64,000 bases of DNA. Source: Toxonevra muliebris (taxonomy: Eukaryota > Arthropoda > Insecta > Diptera > Pallopteridae). The stretch covers positions 84,580,019 through 84,644,018 of the forward strand of contig OY829327.1 of assembly GCA_963691655.1 (NCBI GenBank). The letters run 5' to 3'. Positions 11,889-22,566 of this stretch are shown here, in pieces. The first letter of the stretch is position 1. Each line of letters starts with the position of its first letter. Position numbers and translations under genes: made by a program. The notes below the pieces were generated by a model. The model ran no database searches, was not told the DNA's origin, and saw only the letters and a program-made list of their open reading frames with translations.

Positions 11889-12001
11889 ACCATACCTAAA
11901 TCGAAGGGTTAAAGTCGCTTATCTGTCAAAATTCTCCATATACATACAAAAATAGACAATTTTGACACATAAACGACGTGACGCTTCAATTTAGGTATGA
12001 C
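11889..12001. repeat. Short palindromic element, ~113 bp
   Basis: ACCATACCTAAATCGAAG at the left and CTTCAATTTAGGTATGA at the right are inverted repeats. A second layer, TGTCAAAATTCTCCATATAC / AGACAATTTTGACA, sits inside. Probably a tiny MITE. Confidence 0.45.
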
Positions 12002-12130
12002 TTTAAGGGAACTTCCCAGACATTTAACACAATCGACGACAACTAACTTATGCGACGATTGCAAAAAGGGTAAAAGGTTGAACGTTCAGCGAGAAAAATA
12101 TCACATTTTGATCATTATCATTTCACATAA

Positions 12131-12376
12131 CGCTCATTTACTAAAAGACTGTCATAACTCAAAAAACACGATTTTGCAGAAAACGCGTTTAAAGTTTTCA
12201 GTTTACTCCCACTTTGCTGAAAAAAGAAGAAATCTTATAGTTCTCACGCGCAGAGTATACAAGATATGAAGTATGAAATTTTTACACAATATCAAGCATG
12301 ACACAATGAATAATTCTGCATCATTAACTCAAAAATCGTGTTTTTTGACTTATGACAGTCTTTTAGTAAATGAGCG
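12131..12376. mobile_element. 246-bp MITE, copy A
   Basis: The ends are inverted repeats starting CGCTCATTTACTAAAAGAC and extending about 27 bases. A second copy, about 85-90% identical by eye and with the same ends, lies at 62833-63076. Non-coding apart from a chance frame. Confidence 0.8.
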
Positions 12377-12894
12377 ACATGCATATGCATATACATACAT
12401 ACTATCATCTGCAAGCAAGCTATCTGTGTGCTGAGTCAATCAGCCAGACTATTAGAGGAAGATGTGCTTATGTTTAAGTTTCAACATGACAATGAATGTT
12501 CCTTTTTTGCTTTGTTATTGTTTAATTTGATTAAGAATGTTAAAGTCAGCCAGGAAGGCAGCCGGCTTGAAAACACAAGTACATACATACATATAGGTAC
12601 AGTGGTGGAAAATTGCATCACTCATTTTAATTTAAAATTTTCGCTTTTAAAGTAGCCAATGAGTGATTAAAATATATTTAGTTTTGCTTTTATTTATTCT
12701 AGAGCATTATTCACATTATTTAGTAATATCTTAAGAGTAAATTTGTCGTATTAACAGATTTTTAACTCAAAAATAAATAAGTACTAAATGGACGACATGA
12801 CCTATTTAAAAAAGTGTTGTATTAATATACAAGTAAATAATTATAAGCAAAATTATATTTTGTGGAATTAATACTTTGCAACACGACGAAACAT

Positions 12895-14443
12895 CCATGA
12901 CTACCACATTGCAAGAAGAAATGCCAAGCGTATTCTGCGAACAGAAAAACGAGAACGGATGAAGAAAAAAGTAGAAGCCATCGAAAACGACTTCAAGAGC
13001 AATAATATACGAGGAATGTACAAAAAAAAAAAAACAAAATACGCTTGCATTTCAACCCAGGATGGAAATATGTAAGGAAAAGAATGGCTCAATAATTAAA
13101 GATAAACAAAAAATTAAGCAACGGTGGAGGAAACATTCAACGAACTTCTTAAAGGAGAGGAATGATAAGATGGATTGCAACAATTATCGCTACTAAATAC
13201 TGGCTATAAAGTTTTTACAAATATTATCTACCAAAGAGTCAATGCTATTGCAGAAGATGTGCTGGGGGAATACCAATGCGGCTTTCGTCATAGATCAATG
13301 TTTTACGATATGTCAGCTATTCGAAAAGTTGTATGAATACGATATTGGCATACATTGCCTCTTCATAGACTTTCGACAAGCTTTTGACAAAATAGACCAC
13401 TCAAAAATTAAACTAGCACTATTCCATTAAAACTAACAAAATTAATCATAATAATGCTCCAGAATACGACAAGTCAAGTACTCGTTCAAGGTGAACCAAC
13501 AGACCCTTTCAGGGTTGAGTCAGGAGTTAAACAGGGTGATGCAATTTCCTCCATAGTATTTGACTTGCTACTTAATAGTGTCCTATTAGAATTGGATGTC
13601 GACAAAAGCCTATTTAACAACAGCATCCAAATTTGAGGCTACGCCGACGATATTACTATATTAGCCAGAAATCCCAACGCTTTACGAGCGTCATTCAGAA
13701 AACTTGAGAACGCCACTGCAAAAATCTGGCTAAAAAACTAAATATATGTTGAGATCCAAATCCAGAGTTTGTTGTAACCATCTTAACATTGACAATAATT
13801 GCTTTGAAGCGGTCACAGAATTCAAATACCTTGGGGTGGTACTGAGTTCTAAAGAAGACACATCAGCTGCAATACAAGAAAGAATTCAGGCAGCAAATAA
13901 GACATACTACCAGCATATAAAACTTTTTAAATCTAAATTTTATCAAGACAACAAAAGCTCCGTATGTATAAATGCCTAATTAGACCGGTCCTGACATACG
14001 GCTGTTAAGTATGGACACTCAAAGCAAACGAAGCATACCAACTGTTATCCCACGAGCGGAAAATACTAAGAAAAATATTTGGGCCTATACGTTTAGATGA
14101 CGGCACATATCGTATCCGCTACAACCACAAACTGAAAAACGCAATCGATAAGCAGAACGTAATACGATACATAAAATCATAACGCCTAAGATGGCTAGGA
14201 CACGTTCAACGTATGAACCAAGAACGATCAGCAAAACAAGCATTTGTGAGAAACCTAATTGGAAACCGAAGAGGCAGACCAAGAAAGAGGTGGCTAGATG
14301 ATGCCGAAGAAGATTTGAGGAAACTGCGCATGAGCGATTGTAAAAACTTGGCATCGGATCGAGTCAGATGGCAAAAATTGGTTGATCCACCCAGGACTGT
14401 TATGCTAAGAAAGAAGAAGATTACTTCGCATAGAAAGAACTAA
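12895..14443 (+). pseudogene. RTE-type non-LTR reverse transcriptase, decayed
   Basis: Successive plus-strand fragments carry reverse transcriptase motifs in order: motif A (LFIDFRQAFDKIDHSKI, about 13360-13410), motif B (SGVKQGDAISSIVFD, about 13520-13565) and motif C (GYADDITILARN, about 13635-13670). Further fragments follow: KYLGVVLSSKEDTS near 13830, RLRWLGHVQRMNQE near 14190-14220, and the C-terminal GRPRKRWLDD ... RVRWQKLV near 14270-14385. Stops and frameshifts separate the pieces, for example a TGA just before GYADD. The endonuclease part is missing. The C-terminal RPRKRW / DRVRW block is typical of RTE-like elements. Dead copy lying inside the Tc1-like element. Confidence 0.75.
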
Positions 14444-14644
14444 ATTTTTTAAATATTCTTAATTTTCTTCTTTCTTATTTCTAGGGTGTTTATTTGCTAT
14501 AATATTATTTTATCTATTTCTATCCCTGTTATCCTTCAAAAAATGTAAAAAGTTCATACAAAAATATAAAAGAAACACATACAAATTTCATACTTTCTAT
14601 GTTCTTGGAAGGTAAAATTGCTTTGCATCTATTTTCTGCATCAA

Positions 14645-14951
14645 CACTCTAGTTCCTAAATTTTTGATAAATTTAAAAAAATTGGGATTTATAAATTTTA
14701 ATGAAAAAAATTTAATGGGCGTGGTTTCATGGAGTTGAAAAGGTTGAATGCCTAAAAGTATTTGTTGTTGAATAAACTTTTTGTTATATATAAATAATTT
14801 ATTTTCCTGTTTTTCACAAATTTTTTATTTTGTCGCTAACGTTTGTAATAGGCATCATAACTCACAACATAAATGTAGCAACAAAAAATTAATAAGGTTT
14901 ACCACCCGGTTTGGTGAAGACTTTCTGGAGACACTCTTGTGGACTAGAGGG
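14645..14951. mobile_element. piggyBac-like TTAA MITE, degenerate left tip
   Basis: The right tip is CTAGAGGG followed by TTAA (14952-14955). The left tip reads CACTCTAGTTCC after TCAA, a decayed version of CCCTCTAGTTCC after TTAA. The interior (GGTTTCATGGAGTTGAAAAG, GCCTAAAAGTATTTG, TTTCCTGTTTTTCACAAA) matches 45042-45424, so the two are copies of one family. Confidence 0.65.
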
Positions 14952-15652
14952 TTAACAGTGTTACTGGAGTGTTAATACCCCTCTATACCATTTGACCTTC
15001 AAAATGCCTCAAATCATTATTGCAATAAATTGCCACGATTCCTCATCAGTGATCTTAATGATGGTTGTTATTAGCATTTCAGCGTCTTACATAAGCTACT
15101 ATTTGAAAATGTAAACGCGAATTTGGAAATGCTGTTGCAGTGAGAATCAAAACAAGAAATAAGTATATAGAACAGTTGTGGTAGTTTTTATCTGTTCAGT
15201 CAAGATATTGGAAAAAAAAAAACAGAAACGGCAGTGCAGTTTGCCTGTCTTATGCAAATAGATTATTGTCACTTTGATAAAAATAACATCGTTCATTAAG
15301 TCGTTAAAAATTCTCTAAACAAAATACATGAACTAAGTTATTACTAAAAAAAACATTTTCGTTGCCTCAATTTATTGTTATTCCTCTTTTTTATGCCATA
15401 TAAATGTTTTTCCAGGTTAAACTTCAGCTCATACACATATAATTCTTCCAATTGGAGTGTTCTTTGGCCCACTCCAAAGCAGATGACAAAACCTTGCTAC
15501 TGCAGATTGATTAGTCAATTTTTTTTTACTCTGACTCACTGATTCAATGACATAATGTTTTATTCAATTAATTTTATGAGCAGCTTAGATATATTTATAA
15601 AAAGAAAATTTCCAGATTATTAAAGGTTATACAATAAAATTTTCCACCACTG

Positions 15653-16048
15653 TATGCATGTATAAACGTATTAGTTTCTTTTTCTCTTCAGCAAGAGAAA
15701 CAATTGAAAAATTTATGTAATTGTAATGCTGCAACATTTTTAAAGCTAATTGAAATTTACGCATGAATTAAATTATGTATTCGAATTTAACTTAATTTTG
15801 TGTGAATGAACAAGTACAGAGAATTAAACAAAATTTCAGCTAATGCATAAATAATTTATACAAAAAAGTCATAATTTATTTGAAAAGTAGTTGCATATCA
15901 TCAGTTTACGGCATACACTATCTCAAAGAACATAAAATAGAAATGTATAATTTTCATTTAAAAATAACAGATTACATTGCGATTTTGCACAAAAAGAACA
16001 CAAAACTATATATTATTGTATATGGAAAAAGTCTAAAGTTTATAGTTT
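15653..16048. other. 3' flank of the ABC transporter gene
   Basis: AT-rich. On the minus strand an AATAAA lies at about 15875-15880, roughly 170 bases after the transporter stop, and is a plausible polyadenylation signal. Nothing else was recognised. Confidence 0.4.
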
Positions 16049-16695
16049 CTATTGACCCGCTCCCGAGCTCGTTCCAACACCATGTCCATGGCCAGCTCTT
16101 AAAAAGGCACCTGCAGGCACTCCCGCTCCACTGCTCGTTGTTGCTTTATCGCCTGCATCATTTTTTTCCTGTTCCTCCATTGATTCGGTACCTTTGTTTG
16201 CGTCTAAATTCTTCAATTGTTGCATCCACATTTCCGCATAGAGTCCATCATCGCGTTGCAGTAATTCGTCATGTCTGCCACGTTCTGCAATGCTGCCATC
16301 TTTTAGCACTAAAATCTCATCAGCATGTATGATGGTTGAGAGACGATGTGCAATGATGATAGTGGTGCGATTGGAGCAAACACGCGAGAGAGCCGCTTGA
16401 ATATTACGTTCTGTATTGGTATCCAATGCTGAAGTGGCCTCATCCAGAAGCACCAATATAGGTGATTTTAGCAAAGTACGCGCAATGGCAACACGTTGCT
16501 TTTCACCGCCACTCAAACGCAAACCGCGCTCACCCACTTTTGATTCATAACGATCGGGAAAGCTGAGAATGCTGTCATGTATGTCGGCCAAGCGTGCCGC
16601 CTCGTAAACCTCATCGGGCCGTGCCCCAATTTTGCCATACTCGATGTTGTAGTAAATGGAATTGTTGAAGAGTACAGTATCCTGCGGCACAACGC
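16049..16695 (-). CDS. Hmt-1: ABCB6-like exon 7 with signature and Walker B
   Basis: Begins [17 protein letters not shown] (Q-loop) and carries [18 protein letters not shown] and AHRLST. It ends with an acidic then Gly/Ala-rich tail and TAG at 16049-16051. Confidence 0.92.
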
Positions 16696-19016
16696 CTGGT
16701 AAATAGTGTGAAATGTGATTAATTGTACTAAAAATGGTCTCTTATGGAATTTTACCTATCGCTTTTCGTAAGCTTTGCTGTTGTACTAATTTGATATTTT
16801 GTCCATCGATCAGAATAGCACCCGATTGCACATCATAGAAACGGAAGAGCAGACGCACTATTGTACTTTTGCCCGCACCGGAGGAACCAACAATTGCCAC
16901 CGTTTTTCCTGCTGGTACCGAAAAGCTTACATTTCGTAAAACAATTTTCTCTGGTGAATAGCCGAAGGTAACATTGGAAAATTCAATGCCCCCCCCAGCG
17001 GTAAGCAAAGGAGCAGCGCCAGGTGCATCAAATATCTCTTCTTCTTCCTTCAACAAATCGAACATATTCTCCATATCGACGAAATTCTTTTGAATTGCAC
17101 GATAATAGGTACCAAACCAATTTAGCGGCATATAAAGATCCATCAGATAAGTGAAAAACAACACAAAATCACCAACGGTAAGAGTTTGATTCTGCACCAC
17201 CAAATAAACGCACAGCATCGAACCACACAGCAAACCAAGACAGAGTATAATATTTTGTGAAGTGTTGAGTATATTCAGTGTGAGCAATGAAAGGAATTCT
17301 TCTTTCTATAGCAAAGCAGAGAGCAAATTAAACTATATACTACAAATACATATGCACATATAAATGTGTGTTGCTACCTGATATTTGACAATAGCCTCCC
17401 GATATGCATCAACCTCATACTGCTCCGCACCATAATACTTAACAGTTTCAAAGTTGAGCAAAGAGTCGACACTGCGTGCGCGCTGCTCATTATCGGCCAA
17501 ATTCATGCGACGTTGAAATTGTGTTCGCCATTCCGTTACCATTATGGTAGCCACTAGAAAGAAGGTACACACTTGTATAAATATCCTCAAATTTCTCGAA
17601 AGTCACTTACAAATGTACAAGAACATGGTCAGGAAAACGATCAGGCCAAACCACCAATTGAATGCGTATATAAAAAATACTACAGCCACAATTAAGTCTA
17701 TAATAGTAGGTGCAATCGAGAATATAATATAATTTAAAAGATTATTGATCGAATCGGTGCCACGATCCATAACTCTCAAAACTTCCCCAGTCTTGCGTTG
17801 TAAATGCCAACGCAGCGACAGATGATGCAAATGTCCAAAGAGATCAACTTCAATTTCACGTGTTGTATATTGCTGTACACGTATCCATAGGAATGAGCGT
17901 AGATTATTGAAAAGACCCATAGTTCCGGTTCCGCCGCCTTGTAGAAACGACAATGCCACATATATAAGCACAAAATCCCAACGGAATATAATGGGCTCAA
18001 TGGTGAGACTGTCAACTGAAAAGAAGGAAACATATGATTACATATAATTAAATAACTCAAGGAAGACACTTCGTACATACCCAATTTCTTGCGATAAATG
18101 GGTAAAAATAGCTTAATTACACGCCCACATGCCAATAACCCAATACAAATGACAACTATTATCTGCAGCACAATATCTTTCTTTGGCCATAGATAAGGAA
18201 AGAGTTTGCGCAATTTCTTCCAGGCATTTCTGAATGCAGAACCACTGTGGATATTTGCGTTGACGTTATTCGGCTCGGCTTCAAATTGCATATATGGGCG
18301 CATAATACCAGGAGCCTTCAAGCCCAATATAAAAATTAACAGCGAGGTTATGTAACGCGTAACAAAAAGGCCCATTTCAATCTCGTCTTTGTTGCTGAAA
18401 AGTTCAACCACATTAAAATATGTTAATCTGGATATGAGCAACATAGAAATACGAACGTCTTTAAATTAAACCACCAATCTTCATGGCGCAGATTAATGAA
18501 AGCCAGCGATTCATTAATGAATGCCAGCGTCCAGAAGAGCAACAAAATCAAGCCATGACCACGCGTGGGCACAGTGGGCAGCTGATAGAAACGCTCTTTA
18601 AATATTAAACAAACAGAAAATGGATATGCAAAGCAAATTAGAGCAGTGGATAAAATCTGTAAAACAGGAAAACAACGTCATTTATAAGTGTATTGTATAT
18701 TTATGTATATACTCACCATATATCCATAGATTGCACTATCAACATAGATGCGTGCGTTTAGGAAAAATCGCGTCAATGCCAACAATGGAAAGAAAAAGAG
18801 TAGAAACAATTGCAGCGCATATAAACGTGATCTGGAGATTTGTGTGGGATCTGTAATGCGGGTGGCATATTTCCGATACATCAGCAATTGTACAATGCCA
18901 AAGATGAGAATAAAACCACTGCAAACTGAGGCGCCCACGGTGTCCATGAAACAATGTGATATGCCATGTTTTACCCAAATTTGAGTAAATGTTACATTTG
19001 GTGGACAGTAGAGCAT
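16049..19016 (-). CDS. Hmt-1: ABCB6/HMT-1-type ABC transporter (complete, 7 exons)
   Basis: Half-type ABC transporter of the ABCB6/HMT-1 group, expected in mitochondrial, lysosomal or vacuolar membranes and linked in the family to porphyrin export and heavy-metal tolerance. Minus-strand exons: 18717-19016, 18457-18593, 18081-18394, 17611-18015, 17378-17553, 16756-17305, 16049-16695. All phases agree and give 842 codons before the stop, the same length as human ABCB6. The order is an N-terminal multi-span extension (TMD0), a six-span membrane domain, then one nucleotide-binding domain with Walker A (GSSGAGKST), Q-loop (VPQD), signature (LSGGEKQR), Walker B ([13 protein letters not shown]) and switch histidine (IIIAHRLST). 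The start ATG at 19016 has upstream AAA. The C-terminus is Gly/Ala/Ser-rich. The family is secure; the assignment to fly Hmt-1 (CG4225) is from memory of the family. Confidence 0.93.
16756..17305 (-). CDS. Hmt-1: ABCB6-like exon 6 with Walker A
   Basis: Carries the last membrane helices ([37 protein letters not shown]) and the start of the nucleotide-binding domain, including Walker [10 protein letters not shown]. Acceptor CTATAG, donor GTAAAA splitting a Gly codon. Confidence 0.9.
17378..17553 (-). CDS. Hmt-1: ABCB6-like exon 5
   Basis: Encodes TEWRTQFRR-type residues after a helix, then [19 protein letters not shown], the conserved intracellular loop of ABCB6/ABCB7 transporters. Acceptor TTTCTAG, donor GTAGCA, phase 0 at the end. 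Confidence 0.88.
17611..18015 (-). CDS. Hmt-1: ABCB6-like exon 4
   Basis: Core membrane domain with the coupling-region signature [20 protein letters not shown] followed by [16 protein letters not shown], strongly conserved in the ABCB6/ABCB7 branch. Acceptor CTTTTCAG, donor GTAAGT. Confidence 0.9.
18081..18394 (-). CDS. Hmt-1: ABCB6-like exon 3
   Basis: Starts after CTTTTCAG. It carries the last TMD0 spans ([17 protein letters not shown]), a cytoplasmic linker, and the first core transmembrane helix ([17 protein letters not shown]). The donor is GTATGT. Confidence 0.85.
18457..18593 (-). CDS. Hmt-1: ABCB6-like exon 2
   Basis: Encodes [18 protein letters not shown] and the following span [13 protein letters not shown], a segment conserved in ABCB6. 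The acceptor is the second of two adjacent AGs (AAAGAG), chosen because it keeps phase 0 with exon 1. The donor is the unusual AC/GTTCGT, chosen because it gives an ungapped match in length to human ABCB6 across WWF to LRY. The donor deserves transcript confirmation. Confidence 0.75.
18717..19016 (-). CDS. Hmt-1: ABCB6-like exon 1: start and TMD0
   Basis: Exactly 100 codons from ATG at 19014-19016 to donor GTGAGT (18711-18716), phase 0. It encodes the luminal N-terminus with an N-glycosylation-type NVT, then hydrophobic spans including [17 protein letters not shown] and [20 protein letters not shown]. Confidence 0.85.
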
Positions 19017-19313
19017 TTTGATATTTTATTTATTGTTAATTTAGTCCTTTTTTTCCAGAGAAATCTGCAAGTATTTATGCGAGTTAAAAATCATCTACAA
19101 TAACAATTGCAATACGTAGTATAATAAGTAGTAAAATCGGTCAAATTGGCCAAGGAATATCTCTCGGAAGAGACAGTCATTTCAATCTAAGTAAGTCGCG
19201 TCAAGTTGCTGTTGCTCTGTACTTCTTCATTTTGCACTCGGCGTCAATGATATACATACACATGTATACATACACGCGGCACGCGATAAATGTTCTTTGT
19301 TTGTTTAGATATA

Positions 19314-20070
19314 CAGGGTGAGGTAATTTCGCATACATTTTATTTAAAGAAGAAGAAGAAAATTATTATTTTAAAATAATTGCATTTTTCCAATTTAGTT
19401 GTTTTTTTTTTGTATTTGATTATGTGGCTGAATCTCTCGATGAACGAGTTACACGATGCATGAATGCGGTCACCTTCCAGACATAGTCTACTTTAATGAG
19501 AAAAATTATTCCACCAGCAGCAGGTATATCGGAAGAGTAATCGGGTTTACCTAAAGCAAAAATTACAGGAAATTTTCAGTTTTTTTTTTTCGCTACCAGA
19601 ACACCGGCCCGGCGTTCCGTAATGATTTAGACTGCAGCTGCTACCGATGGTCGATCGCCTTTGTTATTTTGATACATGGAGTCAAGATAAACGCCACTGT
19701 GTACCGGGAATCTGTTCTGTGCTATTAAAACCTGTGATGGCTAAACATTTTGCTGTAAAGTGGTAGATTTTCGGTTTTTGAAAAATTTTCATAAATCTCA
19801 AGATCGCCTGAGAAACTATCATGAAATTAAGAATGCCCCACTTGGGGCATTTTAACTCGAAGATCCGCACTAAAAAATACTAAAATCTTGATGCTTTAAA
19901 GAAACCAGTTTAACAAAAATGGTGACTAACTCTAGAAACAATATGAGGATATATTGAATCTATAAAATTCAATTATTTTGCACTAATTTTTTCCTATTTG
20001 AATAAAATGTATCGGAAAACGATAAACTTATAGCCTATTTAATTGGAAACACTTTTATTACCTCACCCAG
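19314..20070 (+). mobile_element. Decayed mariner/Tc1-type element
   Basis: The inverted ends CAGGGTGAGGTAAT (19314) and ATTACCTCACCCAG (ending 20070) bound 757 bp; TA precedes the left end, CA follows the right. Broken plus-strand transposase pieces are readable near 19590-19730: RRSVMI ... TAAATDGRSPLLF followed in another frame by GVKINATVYRESVL, both classic mariner catalytic-domain sequence. Frameshifts, stops and a large internal loss leave it inactive. Confidence 0.75.
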
Positions 20071-20404
20071 CACGTAGATATCATAATTATCGTAAGCTTC
20101 GAAACGTCACCTTGAAACTGTTACAAAAGTAACACGTCACCAACCGCAGCTATACTGTACAGTGCCATCGCCAAATTTAATCATTTATATAATTGATAAA
20201 TACTTTGTATAAATTTCAATCACAATTTGGGATTTCTTAACCCAAAAACGCCGAGAAAGAATTTACACATCAAATCAGGTTTTTTGATATAAATTAAAAT
20301 AATTAGCATTTAACAAATATATTATTTTAATATGCTGTATATGTAATATATACACACTCTTAAAATAAAACCTTAATACACATAAATTCCACACATATGG
20401 AGGT
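20071..20404. other. Unassigned stretch
   Basis: AT-rich; a short GTTACAAAAGTAAC palindrome near 20120. No gene seen. Confidence 0.25.
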
Positions 20405-20745
20405 GAAACATGGTTAATTTCAAACAACATCATACAGGAACTACAAGTTTCTATTAACAAATGTCTGCGGATCATATGCGGAATATTCTGGACAAATCTA
20501 ATAAGAAATGAGGACCTTTGGATCCTTGCAAACGAAGAACCATATTAGAATGCCAGCCGACTGCATCACAAGAATGGCGCTTGAATGGGGCAGATGTCGA
20601 GGTCGATCAATGAACACTTGGAGACGTTCCATACATCTAGAACTAACAGATAAAAATATAACATGGCAAAACGTGAAAATGACTGCACAAAACAAAGTCA
20701 GATGGAAATGCTTAGTAGAAGCTCTAAGCTCCAAAGTGAAATATG
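20405..20745 (+). pseudogene. C-terminal fragment of a non-LTR retrotransposon
   Basis: Plus-strand reading gives ETWLISNNIIQELQVSINKC then LRIICGIFWTNLIRNEDLW, a conserved block after the reverse transcriptase in RTE-like elements. After a small internal loss comes MNTWRRSIHLELTDKNITW ... KVRWKCLVEALSS, the usual C-terminal end (TWRR ... WRxLV). No catalytic domains remain. A 5'-truncated, internally deleted relic. Confidence 0.65.
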
Positions 20746-20955
20746 GTAGAATAAAAAAAAAACACATAAATTTTCAAAAACGTTGAGAAAAAACAGTTTT
20801 TTGAATTTGACTATTGATTGTTAATCAATTTACTTATTGTTAACTGGGGAGCAATTTAAAAAAGTTAGTAATTTTTATGACAGTTACAAGTTATAAAAAT
20901 TAGACTGCCTTCGAATTTGGAAATATTGTTCATGATTACTAATAAATAGCACATA

Positions 20956-21486
20956 CAGCCAACGCTCGAAACTGTGAACTAATAAAAATCAAGGGTGTTC
21001 ATATTTAAGAGATTGTTCACGTTTGCGATTGTTCAAAAAAATAACTGCAACTTTATGATGTTACCACTGAAGGAAACGTTTTTAAAATAAAAACTATACC
21101 CCATAGTGTAAAAATGAATATTTTATTGGCAAAATAACTTAAACTAAAAAAAATCGCGAAAATTCATTTGAAATTAGGACATACTTAAATAAAAATTAAT
21201 TCCTAAATTAATTGGTTGGAACGTTTCTAATAAAAAAAAAACGAATTAAGAAAAAAATCGGTAATCTTCACTTTAAATATTATCTTTTTTCGTAAACATA
21301 TTTAGAGGATTCCCGAAATTACTAAAATCATGAAAACTGATACACAATTTCTAAGAAATTTGGTTAACGTTTCAGAGCTTTCAGACTTTGTTCACGTTTG
21401 AGAATAGTCAATGGAAGAAAAAATTTGTTTACGATAGTGGATGTTTACGTTAGTGGATGTTCACGTACATTATCGAACGTTGACTG
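20956..21486. mobile_element. TA-flanked MITE (Tc1/pogo type)
   Basis: TA borders both ends (20954-20955, 21487-21488). The left end CAGCCAACGCTCGAAA and the right end, as reverse complement, CAGTCAACGTTCGATAA are inverted repeats; a further GTGAAC match lies inside. 531 bp and non-coding. Confidence 0.65.
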
Positions 21487-22253
21487 TACATTCCTTTCCG
21501 GGCACAAATAGAGCCTAAAGAGGCGTAATGACTTGGGCGGCAAAATGTTTTTTGGTGTTTATGCAAAAAAAAAAAAAAATATTAAAAGTTGTACATCGAA
21601 ATTGCTCAAGCTTAAGCTCGACTTAAAATAGAGTTTTACTTTATTAGAATACAGTGCACTCTCTACTTCTGGGCACCTGTCATAAGTGGACACATTCTAA
21701 AAAATGAAAAAATTGTTTTTTGTACTACGTGGACGATAAATTACAATTTCTTTTCACAGAATTTATGATGTAATTATTTATTCACTTTAACAGCAAAAAA
21801 CTCACGCTTAGAAGAGTGCATTCATGAAAATGTTGTAGTTCATAGTGTTTCAGGATGCCAGAATGTCATTGTAGCCGTCAAATTTTGTCTGTTAAACACG
21901 ATATGACAAGCAATTTGTCATGATTTTTTTGGTATGTCTTAAGACAATGTCGTCTCGTCTTAAAGCAGCTTTAGATAACAAACAACACTTGCAAAAAAAA
22001 AAAATTCTGCTCTTTGCGGAAACGACTGTGTTACGTCCTAAACTGTGAACCTTTTAAAGCAAACTATTCTGTAAATAATCGAAAAGTTAAAGCGATATAT
22101 GTTTCCAAAATATTTTTCTTTGCATTCTCATAAATTTGTATTGTTTAATGGATTGTTTTAGCTCTTACATTATATAAAAATGTAGAAGAAAATTAAAAAT
22201 ATATGGTTTTATTTACATATGTAAATAAAGAGAGTATTATCATTCACGGTCCA
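21487..22253. other. Unassigned AT-rich stretch
   Basis: No coding or repeat-bounded feature. A CAGTGCACTCTCTACTTCTG segment near 21653 resembles a Tc1/pogo-type end, but no partner was found. Confidence 0.25.
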
Positions 22254-22566
22254 TACACATTGACGACAGCAGCTACACGAACACACGACTACGAAACTCT
22301 GTCGGCTATAACTGTCGTCGTGTAGTCAGCTACTAAACACAATGGAAGCGGCACCACCTGTGGCAAACACAGCCAAAACAATAAAAGCAAACTCTCTTTT
22401 CTCTCTGTCGCTTGTCAAATTAGAAATAGATTTAAAATTGGCTACAGCCACAATTGTGGTCGGTGGTCTTGTAGTCGTGTCGTCGCCAAAATAATCATCT
22501 CCGTAAGAACATGTTGTTTTTATAATTTGAGAGATGTAGTCGTGTAGCGGCCGTCGTCAATGTGTA
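22254..22566. mobile_element. 313-bp MITE
   Basis: The left end TACACATTGACGACAGCAGC pairs with the reverse complement of the right end (TACACATTGACGACGGCCGC), then CTACACGA in both. Inside, ACGACTAC/GTAGTCGT repeats recur on both strands. Non-coding. Confidence 0.65.

Larger units (their letters stand above)
12600..15652 (-). mobile_element. Tc1-like element carrying later insertions
   Basis: The inverted ends CAGTGGTGGAAAATT (12600-12614 and complement at 15638-15652) are each bordered by TA (12598-12599 and 15653-15654), the Tc1/mariner target. On the minus strand near 15420-15510 a Tc1-type transposase fragment is readable (LEWAKEHSNW, the family's LxWAKEHLNW motif). The interior also holds a plus-strand RTE-type LINE fragment (12895-14443) and a TTAA MITE (14645-14951), which lengthen the element to about 3 kb. 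Not autonomous. Confidence 0.7.

Noticed and set aside
15880..16332. 150-residue plus-strand open frame
   Set aside because: Lies opposite the ABC transporter's last exon and its tail; an antisense shadow.
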